NCBI GenBank assembly: GCA_046155815.1
Contig: JBJXFY010000296.1
Location: 1 to 25,123 of the forward strand
DNA from: JBJXFY01 sp046155815
Lineage (GTDB): Bacteria > Verrucomicrobiota > Verrucomicrobiia > Limisphaerales > CAIMTB01
DNA length: 25,123 nt
Reading direction: 5' to 3'
Part shown: positions 13,390 to 20,932 of the stretch, piece after piece
Layout: each line of letters begins with the position of its first letter
Numbering within the stretch: the stretch's first letter is position 1
Notes under the pieces: generated by a model
The model's database searches: none
What the model was told of the DNA's origin: nothing
Seen by the model: only the letters and a program-made list of their open reading frames with translations
Program-made: the position numbers and the translations under genes

Positions 13390-13419
13390 GCTGTAGCCCC
13401 GCCGCACCGGGCGGGTCAA
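13390..13419 (-). promoter_or_regulatory. Candidate sigma-70-type promoter for tolQ-pal
   Basis: On the minus strand TTGACC (13414-13419) matches the -35 consensus at five of six bases. It is followed 18 bp later by TACAGC (13390-13395), a weak -10. Transcription would start about 25 nt before the tolQ ATG. The -10 match is poor, so this is a suggestion only. Confidence 0.3.
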
Positions 13420-13776
13420 AGCCTTTCCACCCTGTCCGCGCTGAACCGGGGAAGTTGTTCACCTGCTGGGCCTCCCCATTGGCGCCCCAGCCGAGATTCC
13501 CCCCCAACCCTCTCCGACCTGGCGACGGGCGGACTCGAAAACTCCGTGCCCCTTATCCCACGCGTGGTTCGACTGTGACGGGGGAAACACACAAGGCGAA
13601 GCCAACACCAGCCCGGGTGTTGAAGCGGGGAACCGACCGGCCCGCTGCAGCTTCGCCCCGGACCCGCAACCTCCCCTGCATGACGTGTGACCCAGTCAGG
13701 CGGGCCTGCGCCCAACTGTGCCACCCGCGAGCGCAAAAGGGTCATTTCGACCCTAAACTGCGACAAATCTTGCTGT
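13420..13776. other. Divergent intergenic region between tolQ and dnaK
   Basis: No gene is supported here. The dnaK reading frame is open back to 13455, but the extra 140 residues are low-complexity Pro/Arg/Thr-rich sequence with no DnaK homology. From about 13735 the composition shifts to notably AT-richer DNA, as expected for a promoter region in this GC-rich genome. It contains GGGTC-N5-GACCC (13739-13753), a short inverted repeat. The HrcA operator CIRCE (TTAGCACTC-N9-GAGTGCTAA) was looked for and is not present. Confidence 0.5.
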
Positions 13777-13805
13777 TTGATGCCGGTGGCTTTGTGTTGT
13801 ATTTG
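13777..13805 (+). promoter_or_regulatory. Candidate promoter for dnaK
   Basis: TTGATG (13777-13782) and TATTTG (13800-13805) are separated by 17 bp in the AT-rich segment before dnaK, giving a leader of about 60 nt. Matches are four of six and three of six to the housekeeping consensus. No heat-shock-type sigma-32 consensus was recognised. Confidence 0.25.
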
Positions 13806-13841
13806 CCTCAAGGAAAGTGTTTTGCGAATTGTTTTGAGCCT

Positions 13842-13856
13842 CAGGCACAGCGCCTG
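13842..13856 (+). promoter_or_regulatory. Small hairpin in the dnaK 5' leader
   Basis: CAGGC at 13842-13846 pairs with GCCTG at 13852-13856 around ACAGC, ending 18 nt before the dnaK start codon. A structure this close to the start could affect initiation, for example as a temperature-sensitive leader, but the stem is only 5 bp. Confidence 0.2.
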
Positions 13857-13874
13857 CCAGTGGACCTTGGCGAT

Positions 13875-15818
13875 ATGGCAAAGATTCTGGGCATTGACCT
13901 CGGCACGACCAACTCGTGCATGGCCGTCATGGAGGGTTCGGAGCCGCTGGTCCTCGAAAACTCCGAGGGTCGCCGCACCACCCCGTCGGTCGTGGCCTTC
14001 TCCAAGTCCGGCGAACGCCTTGTCGGCGAGGCTGCCAAGCGCCAGGCCGTCACCAACCCGCGCAACACGGTCTATTCCGTGAAGCGCTTCATGGGCCGCA
14101 AGTACGACGAGGTGCAGGAGGAGACCAAGCGCGTCCCCTACAAGGTCGTGAAGGCGGCCAACGGCGACGCCCACATTGAGGTCGAGGTGGAGGGCAAAGC
14201 CAAGGCGTTCAGCCCGCCCGAGATCTCGGCCATGATCCTCGCCAAGCTCAAGGCCGACGCCGAGACGCGCCTCGGCGAGAAGATTTCCCAGGCCGTCATC
14301 ACCGTCCCCGCGTATTTCAACGACTCCCAGCGCCAAGCCACCAAGGACGCCGGCAAGATCGCCGGCCTCGAGGTGCTCCGCATCATCAACGAGCCCACCG
14401 CCGCGTCGCTCGCCTACGGCCTCGACAAAAAGAAGGACGAGAAGATCGCCGTGTACGACCTCGGAGGCGGTACCTTCGACATTTCCGTTCTCGAGATCGG
14501 CGACGGCGTGTTCGAGGTGAAGGCCACCAATGGCGACACCCACCTCGGCGGTGACGATTGGGACAACCGGCTCATTGACTGGATCCTCGACGAATTCAAG
14601 CGCGATGCCGGCATGGATCTGCGCAAGCAACCCGACGCCCTTCAGCGCATCAAGGAGGAGGCGGAGAAGGCCAAGATCGCCCTCTCCAGCTCGCAGCAGT
14701 ACGAGATCAACCTGCCCTTCATCACCGCCGACGCCACCGGCCCCAAGCACATCCAGAAGTCACTCACCCGGGCGAGGATGGAGCAGCTGTGCGACGAGCT
14801 TTTCGAGCGCACCATCAAGCCCACCAAGGCCTGCCTGAACGACGCCGACCTCGCCGCCGAAAAGATTGACGAGCTGGTCCTCGTCGGCGGCATGACCCGC
14901 ATGCCCCGAGTCGTCGAGACCGCGCGCGCGCTGGTCAACAAGCAGCCCCACCAAGGCGTGAACCCGGATGAGGTTGTTGCCGTCGGCGCGGCCATCCAAG
15001 GCGGCGTGCTCAAGGGCGACGTCAAGGACGTCCTTCTTCTCGATGTCAGCCCCCTGTCGCTCGGTATCGAGACCCTCGGCGGGGTGACCACCCGACTGAT
15101 CGAGCGGAACACCACCATTCCGACCAAGAAGTCGGAGATTTTCTCCACCGCCGCGGACAATCAGCCCGGCGTCGAGATTCACGTCCTTCAGGGCGACCGC
15201 CAATTTGCACGGGACAACAAGTCGCTCGGCAAGTTCCAGCTCGCCGACATCCCGCCCGCGCCACGCGGCACGCCGCAGATCGAGGTCACGTTCGACATTG
15301 ATGCCAACGGCATCCTCAACGTGAGTGCCAAGAACCTCGGTACCGGCAAGGAGCAGAAGATTACCATCACCGCCTCCTCCGGCCTCTCCAAGGACGAGGT
15401 CGAGCGCATGCGCCGCGACGCCGAGTCCCATGCGGACGAGGACAAGCAGCGCCGGGAGGAGGTTGAGGCCCGCAACGAGACCGACAGCAACGTCTATCGC
15501 AGCGAGAAGCTCCTTCGTGAATCGGGGGACAAGCTCTCCGCCGACCACAAGTCGGCCATCGAGGACGCCGTGAAGGCCGCCAAGGAAGCCCTTAATGGCT
15601 CGGACGCCGGCGCAATGCGCACCGCCAACGAGAAGCTCACCGCCGCATGGCAGGCCGCCTCCGAGGAAATCTACAAGGCCGCCGCCCAAGCAGCGGGCGC
15701 AGCGGGCGGCCCGGGCACCGCCGGCCCATCCGGCGGCAGCGAGGCGCCGAAGCCCGGCGCCAAGAAGGACGACGGCTCGGTGATTGACGCCGAGATCGTG
15801 GACGAGAAAAAGAACTGA
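13875..15818 (+). CDS. dnaK: Chaperone protein DnaK (Hsp70)
   Basis: A cytoplasmic ATP-dependent Hsp70 that binds exposed hydrophobic segments of unfolded proteins, working with DnaJ and GrpE (not in this window). The 647 residues match the family length. The ATPase domain opens MAKILGIDLGTTNSCMAVMEG, with phosphate loops AVYDLGGGTFDIS and LVGGMTRMPRV. The interdomain linker DVLLLDVSPLSLGIETLGG leads to the beta-sandwich substrate domain (GERNTTIP-type segment, DIDANGILNVSAK). A helical lid follows, then a Gly/Ala/Pro-rich stretch and the conserved acidic end DGSVIDAEIVDEKKN. The ATG at 13875 is chosen because homology begins exactly there. No Shine-Dalgarno is visible. It is followed by groES after 96 bp. 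Confidence 0.98.
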   Translation: MAKILGIDLGTTNSCMAVMEGSEPLVLENSEGRRTTPSVVAFSKSGERLVGEAAKRQAVTNPRNTVYSVKRFMGRKYDEVQEETKRVPYKVVKAANGDAHIEVEVEGKAKAFSPPEISAMILAKLKADAETRLGEKISQAVITVPAYFNDSQRQATKDAGKIAGLEVLRIINEPTAASLAYGLDKKKDEKIAVYDLGGGTFDISVLEIGDGVFEVKATNGDTHLGGDDWDNRLIDWILDEFKRDAGMDLRKQPDALQRIKEEAEKAKIALSSSQQYEINLPFITADATGPKHIQKSLTRARMEQLCDELFERTIKPTKACLNDADLAAEKIDELVLVGGMTRMPRVVETARALVNKQPHQGVNPDEVVAVGAAIQGGVLKGDVKDVLLLDVSPLSLGIETLGGVTTRLIERNTTIPTKKSEIFSTAADNQPGVEIHVLQGDRQFARDNKSLGKFQLADIPPAPRGTPQIEVTFDIDANGILNVSAKNLGTGKEQKITITASSGLSKDEVERMRRDAESHADEDKQRREEVEARNETDSNVYRSEKLLRESGDKLSADHKSAIEDAVKAAKEALNGSDAGAMRTANEKLTAAWQAASEEIYKAAAQAAGAAGGPGTAGPSGGSEAPKPGAKKDDGSVIDAEIVDEKKN

Positions 15819-15914
15819 CCCGCCACCGCCGCCATTGCTCCAACCCTTTGCCCGGCCGCGAGTGCGTCCGGGCGACAGCCAAACCAACCAACGCAAGCAC
15901 AGCGCAATCCAACT

Positions 15915-16208
15915 ATGGCCCTGAACGTTAAGCCCCTGGGCGACCGCGTACTCGTCGAACCCCTGGAGGAAAAGGAAGTCAAGAAAGGCGGGATCATCAT
16001 CCCCGACACCGCCAAGGAAAAGCCCCAGGAGGGCGTCGTCCGCGCCCTGGGAACCGGCAAGACCGATGATGACGGCAAGAAACTGCCGTTCGAGGTCAAG
16101 GTCGGTGACCGCGTGCTCGTCTCCAAGTACGGCGGCACCGAGATCAAGATTGACGGCAAGGAGTACAAGATTCTCGGGTCCGACGACATCCTCGCCGTCC
16201 TCGCCTGA
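15915..16208 (+). CDS. groES: Co-chaperonin GroES (Hsp10)
   Basis: A 97-residue co-chaperonin that caps the GroEL cavity as a heptameric ring. Its sequence is canonical: NVKPLGDRVLVEPLEEKE, the mobile loop KKGGIIIPDTAKEKPQEG with the GroEL-binding III triplet, GTVVALGTG-like RALGTGK, VKVGDRVLVSKYGGTEIKIDGKEYKIL and DDILAVLA. The 96-nt gap after dnaK has a 6-bp GCCCGG/CCGGGC stem and then a C/A-rich, G-poor leader (CAAACCAACCAACGCAAGCA) with no Shine-Dalgarno. It precedes groEL by 37 nt, forming the usual groESL pair, possibly co-transcribed with dnaK. Confidence 0.98.
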   Translation: MALNVKPLGDRVLVEPLEEKEVKKGGIIIPDTAKEKPQEGVVRALGTGKTDDDGKKLPFEVKVGDRVLVSKYGGTEIKIDGKEYKILGSDDILAVLA

Positions 16209-16245
16209 AATCGCATCCACCACTCACTCAACTCACTGACCCAAC

Positions 16246-17880
16246 ATGGCAGCCAAGCAACTGTTGTTCGATGAAGCCGCGCGTCAGGCCCTTCTCCGCG
16301 GCGTGACCACCCTCGCCAAGGCCGTCAGCGCCACCCTCGGTCCCAAGGGCCGCAACGTGGTGCTCGACAAGAAATTCGGTTCCCCGACCGTGACCAAGGA
16401 CGGTGTCACCGTCGCCAAGGAGATCGAGCTCTCCGATCCGTACGAAAACATGGGCGCCCAGATGGTCCGGGAGGTCGCCAGCAAGACCAGCGACGCCGCG
16501 GGCGACGGCACCACCACCGCCACCGTGCTCGCCGAGGCCATCTACCGTGAGGGCCTTAAGCATGTCACCTCCGGCGCGAACCCCATCGGCCTCCAGCGCG
16601 GCATCGCCAAGGCCGTTGAGGCCGCCGTCGAGCAGCTCGCCAAGATCGCCAAGAAGGTGAAGGACAAGGAGGAGATCCAGCAGGTCGCCACCGTGTCCGC
16701 CAACTGGGACGACGAGATCGGTGGCAAGATCGCCGAGGCGATGGACAAGGTCGGCAAGGACGGCACGATCACTGTCGAGGAGTCCAAGTCCATCGAGACC
16801 ACCCTCGACGTCGTCGAGGGAATGCAGTTCGACAAGGGCTACCTCTCCCCCTACTTCGTCACCAGCGCTGAAACGATGGAAGCCAAGCTCGACGAGGCCT
16901 ACATCCTGATCTACGAAAAGAAGATCAGCTCGCTCAAGGACCTGCTCCCGTTGCTCGAGAAGGTGGCCAAGGTCGGCAAGCCGATGCTCGTCATCGCCGA
17001 GGAGGTCGAAGGCGAAGCCCTCGCCACCCTCGTCGTGAACAAGCTCCGCGGCATCCTCAACGTCTGCGCCGTGAAGGCCCCCGGCTTCGGTGACCGCCGC
17101 AAGGCCATGCTCGAGGACATCGCCATCCTCACCGGTGGCCGCTGCATCACCGAGGACCTCGGCATCAAGCTCGAGAACCTCACCCTCGAGGATCTTGGCC
17201 GCGCCAAGAGCATCGTCGTGGACAAGGAGAACACCACCATCGTCGAGGGCGGCGGAAAGTCGTCCGAGATCCAGGGCCGTGTGAACCAGATCCGCCGCCA
17301 GATCGAGGAGACCACCAGCGACTACGACCGCGAGAAGCTCCAGGAACGCCTCGCCAAGCTCGCCGGTGGCGTGGCCGTCATCCACGTCGGTGCCGCCACC
17401 GAAACCGAGATGAAGGAAAAGAAGGCCCGCGTCGAGGACGCCCTGCACGCCACCCGCGCAGCCGTCGAGGAGGGCATCGTCCCCGGGGGCGGCGTCGCCC
17501 TGCTCCGCACCCTCGGCGCCATCGAGGCGGTGAAGGGCGCCGATGCCGACGAGCAGATCGGCGTGGACATCGTGCGCCGCGCGGTTGAGTACCCGCTGCG
17601 CGCGCTGGCTGCGAACGCCGGCGTTGAGGGCAGCCTCATCGTCCAGGAGGTCAAGCGCCGCAAGGGCAACGACGGTTACAACGTCGCCACCGGCGAGTAC
17701 ATGGACCTCGTGAAGGCCGGCGTGGTGGACCCGAAGAAGGTCACCCGCACCGCGCTCCAGAACGCCGCCTCCATCGCCGGCCTCATGCTGACGACCGAGG
17801 CGCTCATCACGGAGATCCCGGAGAAAAAGGAGAAGCCCGCGGCCGATCCGCACCACGGCGGTGGCGGCATGGACTATTGA
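16246..17880 (+). CDS. groEL: Chaperonin GroEL (Hsp60)
   Basis: A 544-residue chaperonin forming the double heptameric ring that folds proteins in an ATP-driven cycle with GroES. Conserved nucleotide-site features are in place: LGPKGRNVVLDKKFGSPTVTKDG, then GDGTTTATVLA with D87, and near the end VGAATETEMKEKKARVEDALHATRAAVEEGIVPGGG, containing the catalytic aspartate region of the family. The apical-domain segment VKAPGFGDRRKAMLEDIAILTGG is intact. The tail is PHHGGGGMDY in place of the repeated GGM of proteobacterial GroEL. The 37-nt leader after groES is CACT-rich and lacks a Shine-Dalgarno. A strong intrinsic terminator lies 45 bp downstream. Confidence 0.98.
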   Translation: MAAKQLLFDEAARQALLRGVTTLAKAVSATLGPKGRNVVLDKKFGSPTVTKDGVTVAKEIELSDPYENMGAQMVREVASKTSDAAGDGTTTATVLAEAIYREGLKHVTSGANPIGLQRGIAKAVEAAVEQLAKIAKKVKDKEEIQQVATVSANWDDEIGGKIAEAMDKVGKDGTITVEESKSIETTLDVVEGMQFDKGYLSPYFVTSAETMEAKLDEAYILIYEKKISSLKDLLPLLEKVAKVGKPMLVIAEEVEGEALATLVVNKLRGILNVCAVKAPGFGDRRKAMLEDIAILTGGRCITEDLGIKLENLTLEDLGRAKSIVVDKENTTIVEGGGKSSEIQGRVNQIRRQIEETTSDYDREKLQERLAKLAGGVAVIHVGAATETEMKEKKARVEDALHATRAAVEEGIVPGGGVALLRTLGAIEAVKGADADEQIGVDIVRRAVEYPLRALAANAGVEGSLIVQEVKRRKGNDGYNVATGEYMDLVKAGVVDPKKVTRTALQNAASIAGLMLTTEALITEIPEKKEKPAADPHHGGGGMDY

Positions 17881-17924
17881 GTCCACGGGCCGGGAGAACC
17901 TCGGTCCGATCCAAACAATGCACC

Positions 17925-17955
17925 GGGGCCGGCGTCAGCCGGCCCCTTTTCTTTT
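17925..17955 (+). terminator. Intrinsic terminator of the groESL transcript
   Basis: A 9-bp perfect GC stem (GGGGCCGGC 17925-17933, GCCGGCCCC 17938-17946) with a GTCA loop is followed at once by TTTTCTTTT. It is 45 bp after the groEL stop. This is a textbook rho-independent terminator and the clearest one in the window. Confidence 0.95.
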
Positions 17956-18021
17956 CCGCCCCTGCGGCTGAGGATTCCCCAGGCGGGAGTCTTCTGGCCG
18001 GCCGGCGACGCGGCTTGGTGT

Positions 18022-18094
18022 GTTCCCGGCACCAGGCGCGGGCCGGCTTCCCGGGAACGGCGCTTGATGCAGGCAGCCCGTTGCGAAGGCTGCC
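18022..18094. repeat. Two inverted repeats between groEL and the prepilin remnant
   Basis: GTTCCCGG (18022-18029) pairs with CCGGGAAC (18051-18058). GGCAGCC (18072-18078) pairs with GGCTGCC (18088-18094) around a 9-nt loop. No T-run follows either on the plus strand. They may be remnants of the leader of a lost gene or hairpins ending the minus-strand TPR transcript. Apart from the groEL terminator and the prepilin remnant, nothing else is seen in 17881-18258. Confidence 0.4.
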
Positions 18095-18112
18095 GTCCAA
18101 GCCCCCTTCGCC

Positions 18113-18240
18113 ATGCCGGTTCACGAGCATTCCCAGCCCCGGACGACCCGGTGGAGCGCCTTCACCCCGAGCGAGCTGCTGGTGCTCATCGCCACCGTCG
18201 CGATTCCCGCCAGCCTGCTGCCGTTGGAAGCCCCGGACGT
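18113..18240 (+). pseudogene. Degraded type IV prepilin/pseudopilin N-terminus
   Basis: The ATG at 18113 opens a frame whose residues 16-40 read AFTPSELLVLIATVAIPASLLPLEA. This aligns with the prepilin leader/helix consensus FTLIELLVVIAIIAILASLLLP found in many verrucomicrobial secreted proteins. The cleavage site (A16/F17) and Glu at mature position 5 (E21) remain. Two hydrophobic positions have become proline and one serine, which would break the helix. The frame has no pilin-like body: after about 40 residues it runs into DNA antisense to the TPR gene. I read it as the remains of a lost pseudopilin gene; a chance hydrophobic match is less likely given the ordered similarity. Confidence 0.5.
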
Positions 18241-18258
18241 TCCTGACTGGCCGGCGCT

Positions 18259-18807
18259 TCAACCCGACGCCTGCGGACGAGGCCGCTCACGCTGCGCCAG
18301 CTCCCGGATGCGGGGCCAGAGTGGCCGCAGGTCATCATCCGCCAGCGCCAGCGCCGCGAGCGCGTCGTGATCCCCGGAGAGCTGCGTCGCGCGCAGATAC
18401 CATTCCCAGCCCTCGTCCGGCCGCCCAAGCTGCGCCGCGTAGCACGCGAGGTTGTAGGCGATGGTGTCCACTTCCGGGAACCTCTCCGCGGCCGCGCGCA
18501 GCACGGGCCACGCGCGCGGCAGCCCGCCGCCCGCAACGCGCCGCAGCGCGTAGGCCCGAAACAACTGCGCGGCCGGATCGTCGGGATGCCGCGCCTCCAG
18601 CTCGTCGGCCACGCCCAGCCCCCCGGCCCAGTCGCACCGTGCGGCGCACAGCTGCCAGCGAAGGTGCAGGGCTTCGCGGGCGGCGCGGCCGGACGGGGTG
18701 AGCCGGGCCCATTCATCCTCCGCCTCGCCCGGAAGCCCCAGCAGCAGCCATCCCTGCATGGCGGACAGGGCGTGCCGGTCGGCGGTATCCAGGCTGGAGG
18801 AACTCAT
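18259..18807 (-). CDS. Tetratricopeptide-repeat protein
   Basis: A 182-residue soluble helical protein. Recognisable TPR pairs are HALSAMQGWLLLGLPGEAEDEWARL, EALHLRWQLCAARCDWAGGLGVADELEARHPDDPAAQLF, RAWPVLRAAAERFPEVDTIAYNLACYAAQLGRPDEGWEWYLRATQL. The layout matches a small PVC-group TPR family of unknown role that probably mediates protein-protein contact; no enzymatic motif is present. The ATG at 18807 is preferred over the upstream frame start because a GGGAG Shine-Dalgarno lies 9 nt upstream, one of the few in this window. It is divergent from the eboD-like gene, with 112 bp between the starts and little visible promoter structure. Confidence 0.75.
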   Translation of the reverse strand: MSSSSLDTADRHALSAMQGWLLLGLPGEAEDEWARLTPSGRAAREALHLRWQLCAARCDWAGGLGVADELEARHPDDPAAQLFRAYALRRVAGGGLPRAWPVLRAAAERFPEVDTIAYNLACYAAQLGRPDEGWEWYLRATQLSGDHDALAALALADDDLRPLWPRIRELAQRERPRPQASG

Positions 18808-18919
18808 GACGTGCGGCTCCCGGCCGCCGCGCCGGCATTCCAACCCCGGGCGGCCTGCCGTGCAACCACGACTTCGCGCCGGCTGGCGTGAACGGCCGAG
18901 TCAGGGCAGGTTCGCGCGC

Positions 18920-20116
18920 GTGACCCGGCTCGAACGCACCATCAACGTCTCCTGGCGGCATCAGGTGATCTTCAGCGACGGCGTGTTCGACCGCTTCAAC
19001 CCCGCCCTCCGCGACGTGCTCGTGAACGGCGAGGCGGCCCGCCCCGCCCGCGCGCTGCTCGTGGTCGAGGAGGCGCTGGCGCGCTCTAAGCCCGGCCTGA
19101 CGGCGGAGATCGAGGCCTACTTCGCTGCCCACGCTCCGGCGATCCAGCTGGTCACACAGCCAGTGGTGATGGAGGGCGGCGAGCGCGTGAAGAATGCGTA
19201 CTTCCACGTCTCCGAGGTGCAGGCCCACCTCGACCGCCACCACGTTGACCGGCACAACTATCTCATCGCCGTCGGCGGCGGCGCGCTGCTGGACATGGTC
19301 GGCCTGGCCGCGGCCACCGCGCACCGCGGCGTGCGCCATGTCCGCGTCCCGACCACCGTGCTGGCGCAGGACGATTCCGGCGTGGGCGTGAAGAACGGGA
19401 TCAACGCCTTCGGGAAGAAGAACTTCATCGGCACGTTCGCCCCGCCCTTCGCGGTGCTGAACGACTTCACGCTCCTGGCCACGCTGCCGGAACGCGACAA
19501 ACGCGCCGGCTACGTCGAGGCGGTGAAGGTGGCGTGCATCCGCGACGCCCTGTTCTTCGCGGAACTGGAGCGCGACGCCGCGGCGCTGGCGCGTTTCGAG
19601 GAGGTGCCCATGCGCCGCCTCATCCGCCGCTGCGCCGAGCTGCACCTCAACCACATCGCCACGAGCGGCGACCCCTTCGAGATGGGCTCCGCCCGGCCGC
19701 TCGATTTCGGCCACTGGGCCGCGCACAAGCTTGAGCAGGTCTCCGAGCACCGCCTGCGGCACGGCGAGGCCGTGGCCATCGGCATCGCGCTCGATGTGCT
19801 CTACGCGCGCGACACCGGGCTGCTCGGAGCCGCGGCGGCGGACCGGATCCTCCGGCTGCTCGAGGCGCTGGGCTTCGACCTCTACACGGCCGAGCTGCAC
19901 TACGAGGATTCCGCGGGCCGGCTGCTGGTGCTGAACGGGCTGGAGGAGTTCCGCGAACACCTCGGCGGCGAACTCACCATCACCCTGCTCCGCGACATCG
20001 GCGTCGGCGTCGAGGTCCACGAGATGCACCGGCCGCAGGTGAAACGCGCGATGGAAGAACTGCGCCAGCGGCACGAACGCCGCGGCCGGCTGGTGGCCGT
20101 CGCCGGCGCCGCGTGA
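18920..20116 (+). CDS. eboD: EboD-like 3-dehydroquinate-synthase-family protein
   Basis: A 398-residue sugar-phosphate cyclase-fold protein from the GTG at 18920. It has the NAD-binding AVGGGALLDMVG (117-128), VRVPTTVLAQDDSGVGVKNGINAFGKKNFIGTF (141-173), and metal ligands equivalent to AroB E194/H247/H264: E200 in YVEAVKV, H265 in LDFGHWAAHKLEQ and H281 in RLRHGEAVAIG. The DSGVGVKNG and AFGKKNFIGTFAPP segments differ from true AroB (DSSVGGKTG) and fit the EboD branch associated with the ebo polyol/prenyl cluster of bacteria and algae. The usual cluster partners (EboA, EboB, UbiA-like EboC, EboE, EboF) are not adjacent, so this is an orphan copy. A distant sugar-cyclase role is also possible. 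Confidence 0.85.
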   Translation: MTRLERTINVSWRHQVIFSDGVFDRFNPALRDVLVNGEAARPARALLVVEEALARSKPGLTAEIEAYFAAHAPAIQLVTQPVVMEGGERVKNAYFHVSEVQAHLDRHHVDRHNYLIAVGGGALLDMVGLAAATAHRGVRHVRVPTTVLAQDDSGVGVKNGINAFGKKNFIGTFAPPFAVLNDFTLLATLPERDKRAGYVEAVKVACIRDALFFAELERDAAALARFEEVPMRRLIRRCAELHLNHIATSGDPFEMGSARPLDFGHWAAHKLEQVSEHRLRHGEAVAIGIALDVLYARDTGLLGAAAADRILRLLEALGFDLYTAELHYEDSAGRLLVLNGLEEFREHLGGELTITLLRDIGVGVEVHEMHRPQVKRAMEELRQRHERRGRLVAVAGAA

Positions 20117-20221
20117 CCACGGGGACGGGTTACAATGGCGTGGCGGATGATTTCCCGCTTGCCGTCCGGTCTGGCCTGAGGTAGCCACGGGCCCGTTGTC
20201 AGAAAGCCGTCGTCCCGTCGT

Positions 20222-20932
20222 ATGAAGCACCTCCCGCCCTTCGCGCTGCTGGTTTCCCCGCTGTTCCTCGCCGCCGCGGCGCCCGCCGCGACGCTGCTTG
20301 GTCCTTCGCCGTACCTGTCCGCAACCGACAGCCCGTTCCTGCCGCTGCCGCCGGAGACGGTGTACTCCTACCTGGAGGACTTCGAGGACGGCGCCTTGAA
20401 CACGCCCGGCGTCACCGCCAACGCCGGCACCGTGCTCTTCCCGGGCGCGCTGGCCGACTCCGTGGACGGCGACGGCGGGAGCATTGATGGCTCGGGCACG
20501 ACGGGGCACTCGTGGTACTCTGCCGGCAGCACCTTCGTCCTTTTCACCTTCGACAGCGCGGCGCTGGGCGGGCTGCCGACCTTTGCCGGCATCGTGTGGA
20601 CGGACGTGGGCTTCTCCGACGACGCGCCGTCCGGCCCGCCGTTCATCGGCGACATCACGTTCGAGGCCTTCGGCGCGGGCGGAGCCTCGCTGGGCACCGT
20701 GTCGCTGAATGACTACGGCGACGGTGCGGCCGGGGGGGGCACGGCCGAGGACCGCTTCTTCGGCCTCTTCCACGACGCCGGCATCGAGAGCATCCGCCTC
20801 AGCATGAACAGCACGGACTGGGAGATGGACCATCTCCAGTACGCGCGCGTCGTGCCCGAGGGCGGCACGGCCGCCGCGGCGCTGGTGCTGGCGGGCCTGG
20901 GCGCGCTGGCGCTCCGCCGCCGGCTCAACTGA
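20222..20932 (+). CDS. PEP-CTERM/VPEGG-type exported protein of unknown function
   Basis: A 236-residue secreted protein. A signal peptide (MKHLPPFALLVSPLFLAAAAPAAT) opens it. The Gly/Asp-rich body (LEDFEDGALNTPGV, then ITFEAFGAGGASLGTVSL and GIESIRLSMNS..WEMDHLQYARV) is a beta-sandwich-like domain frequent in PEP-CTERM proteins. The C-terminus is a sorting tail: VPEGG (211-215), a hydrophobic stretch of about 16 residues, then RRR. It probably goes to the exosortase/archaeosortase-like EpsH system and onto the cell surface or into the matrix; no exosortase is in the window. The 105 bp upstream hold no gene, and no Shine-Dalgarno is seen. Its stop overlaps ileS by 8 bp on the opposite strand. 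Confidence 0.82.
   Translation: MKHLPPFALLVSPLFLAAAAPAATLLGPSPYLSATDSPFLPLPPETVYSYLEDFEDGALNTPGVTANAGTVLFPGALADSVDGDGGSIDGSGTTGHSWYSAGSTFVLFTFDSAALGGLPTFAGIVWTDVGFSDDAPSGPPFIGDITFEAFGAGGASLGTVSLNDYGDGAAGGGTAEDRFFGLFHDAGIESIRLSMNSTDWEMDHLQYARVVPEGGTAAAALVLAGLGALALRRRLN

Noticed and set aside
13455..13874. 140-residue in-frame N-terminal extension of dnaK
   Set aside because: The extension is low-complexity with no DnaK homology, and the Hsp70 fold starts exactly at the ATG at 13875. Long stop-free runs are expected in GC-rich DNA.
14760..17886. Long minus-strand open frames opposite dnaK, groES and groEL
   Set aside because: They are antisense to three of the most conserved genes known and have no domain content of their own.
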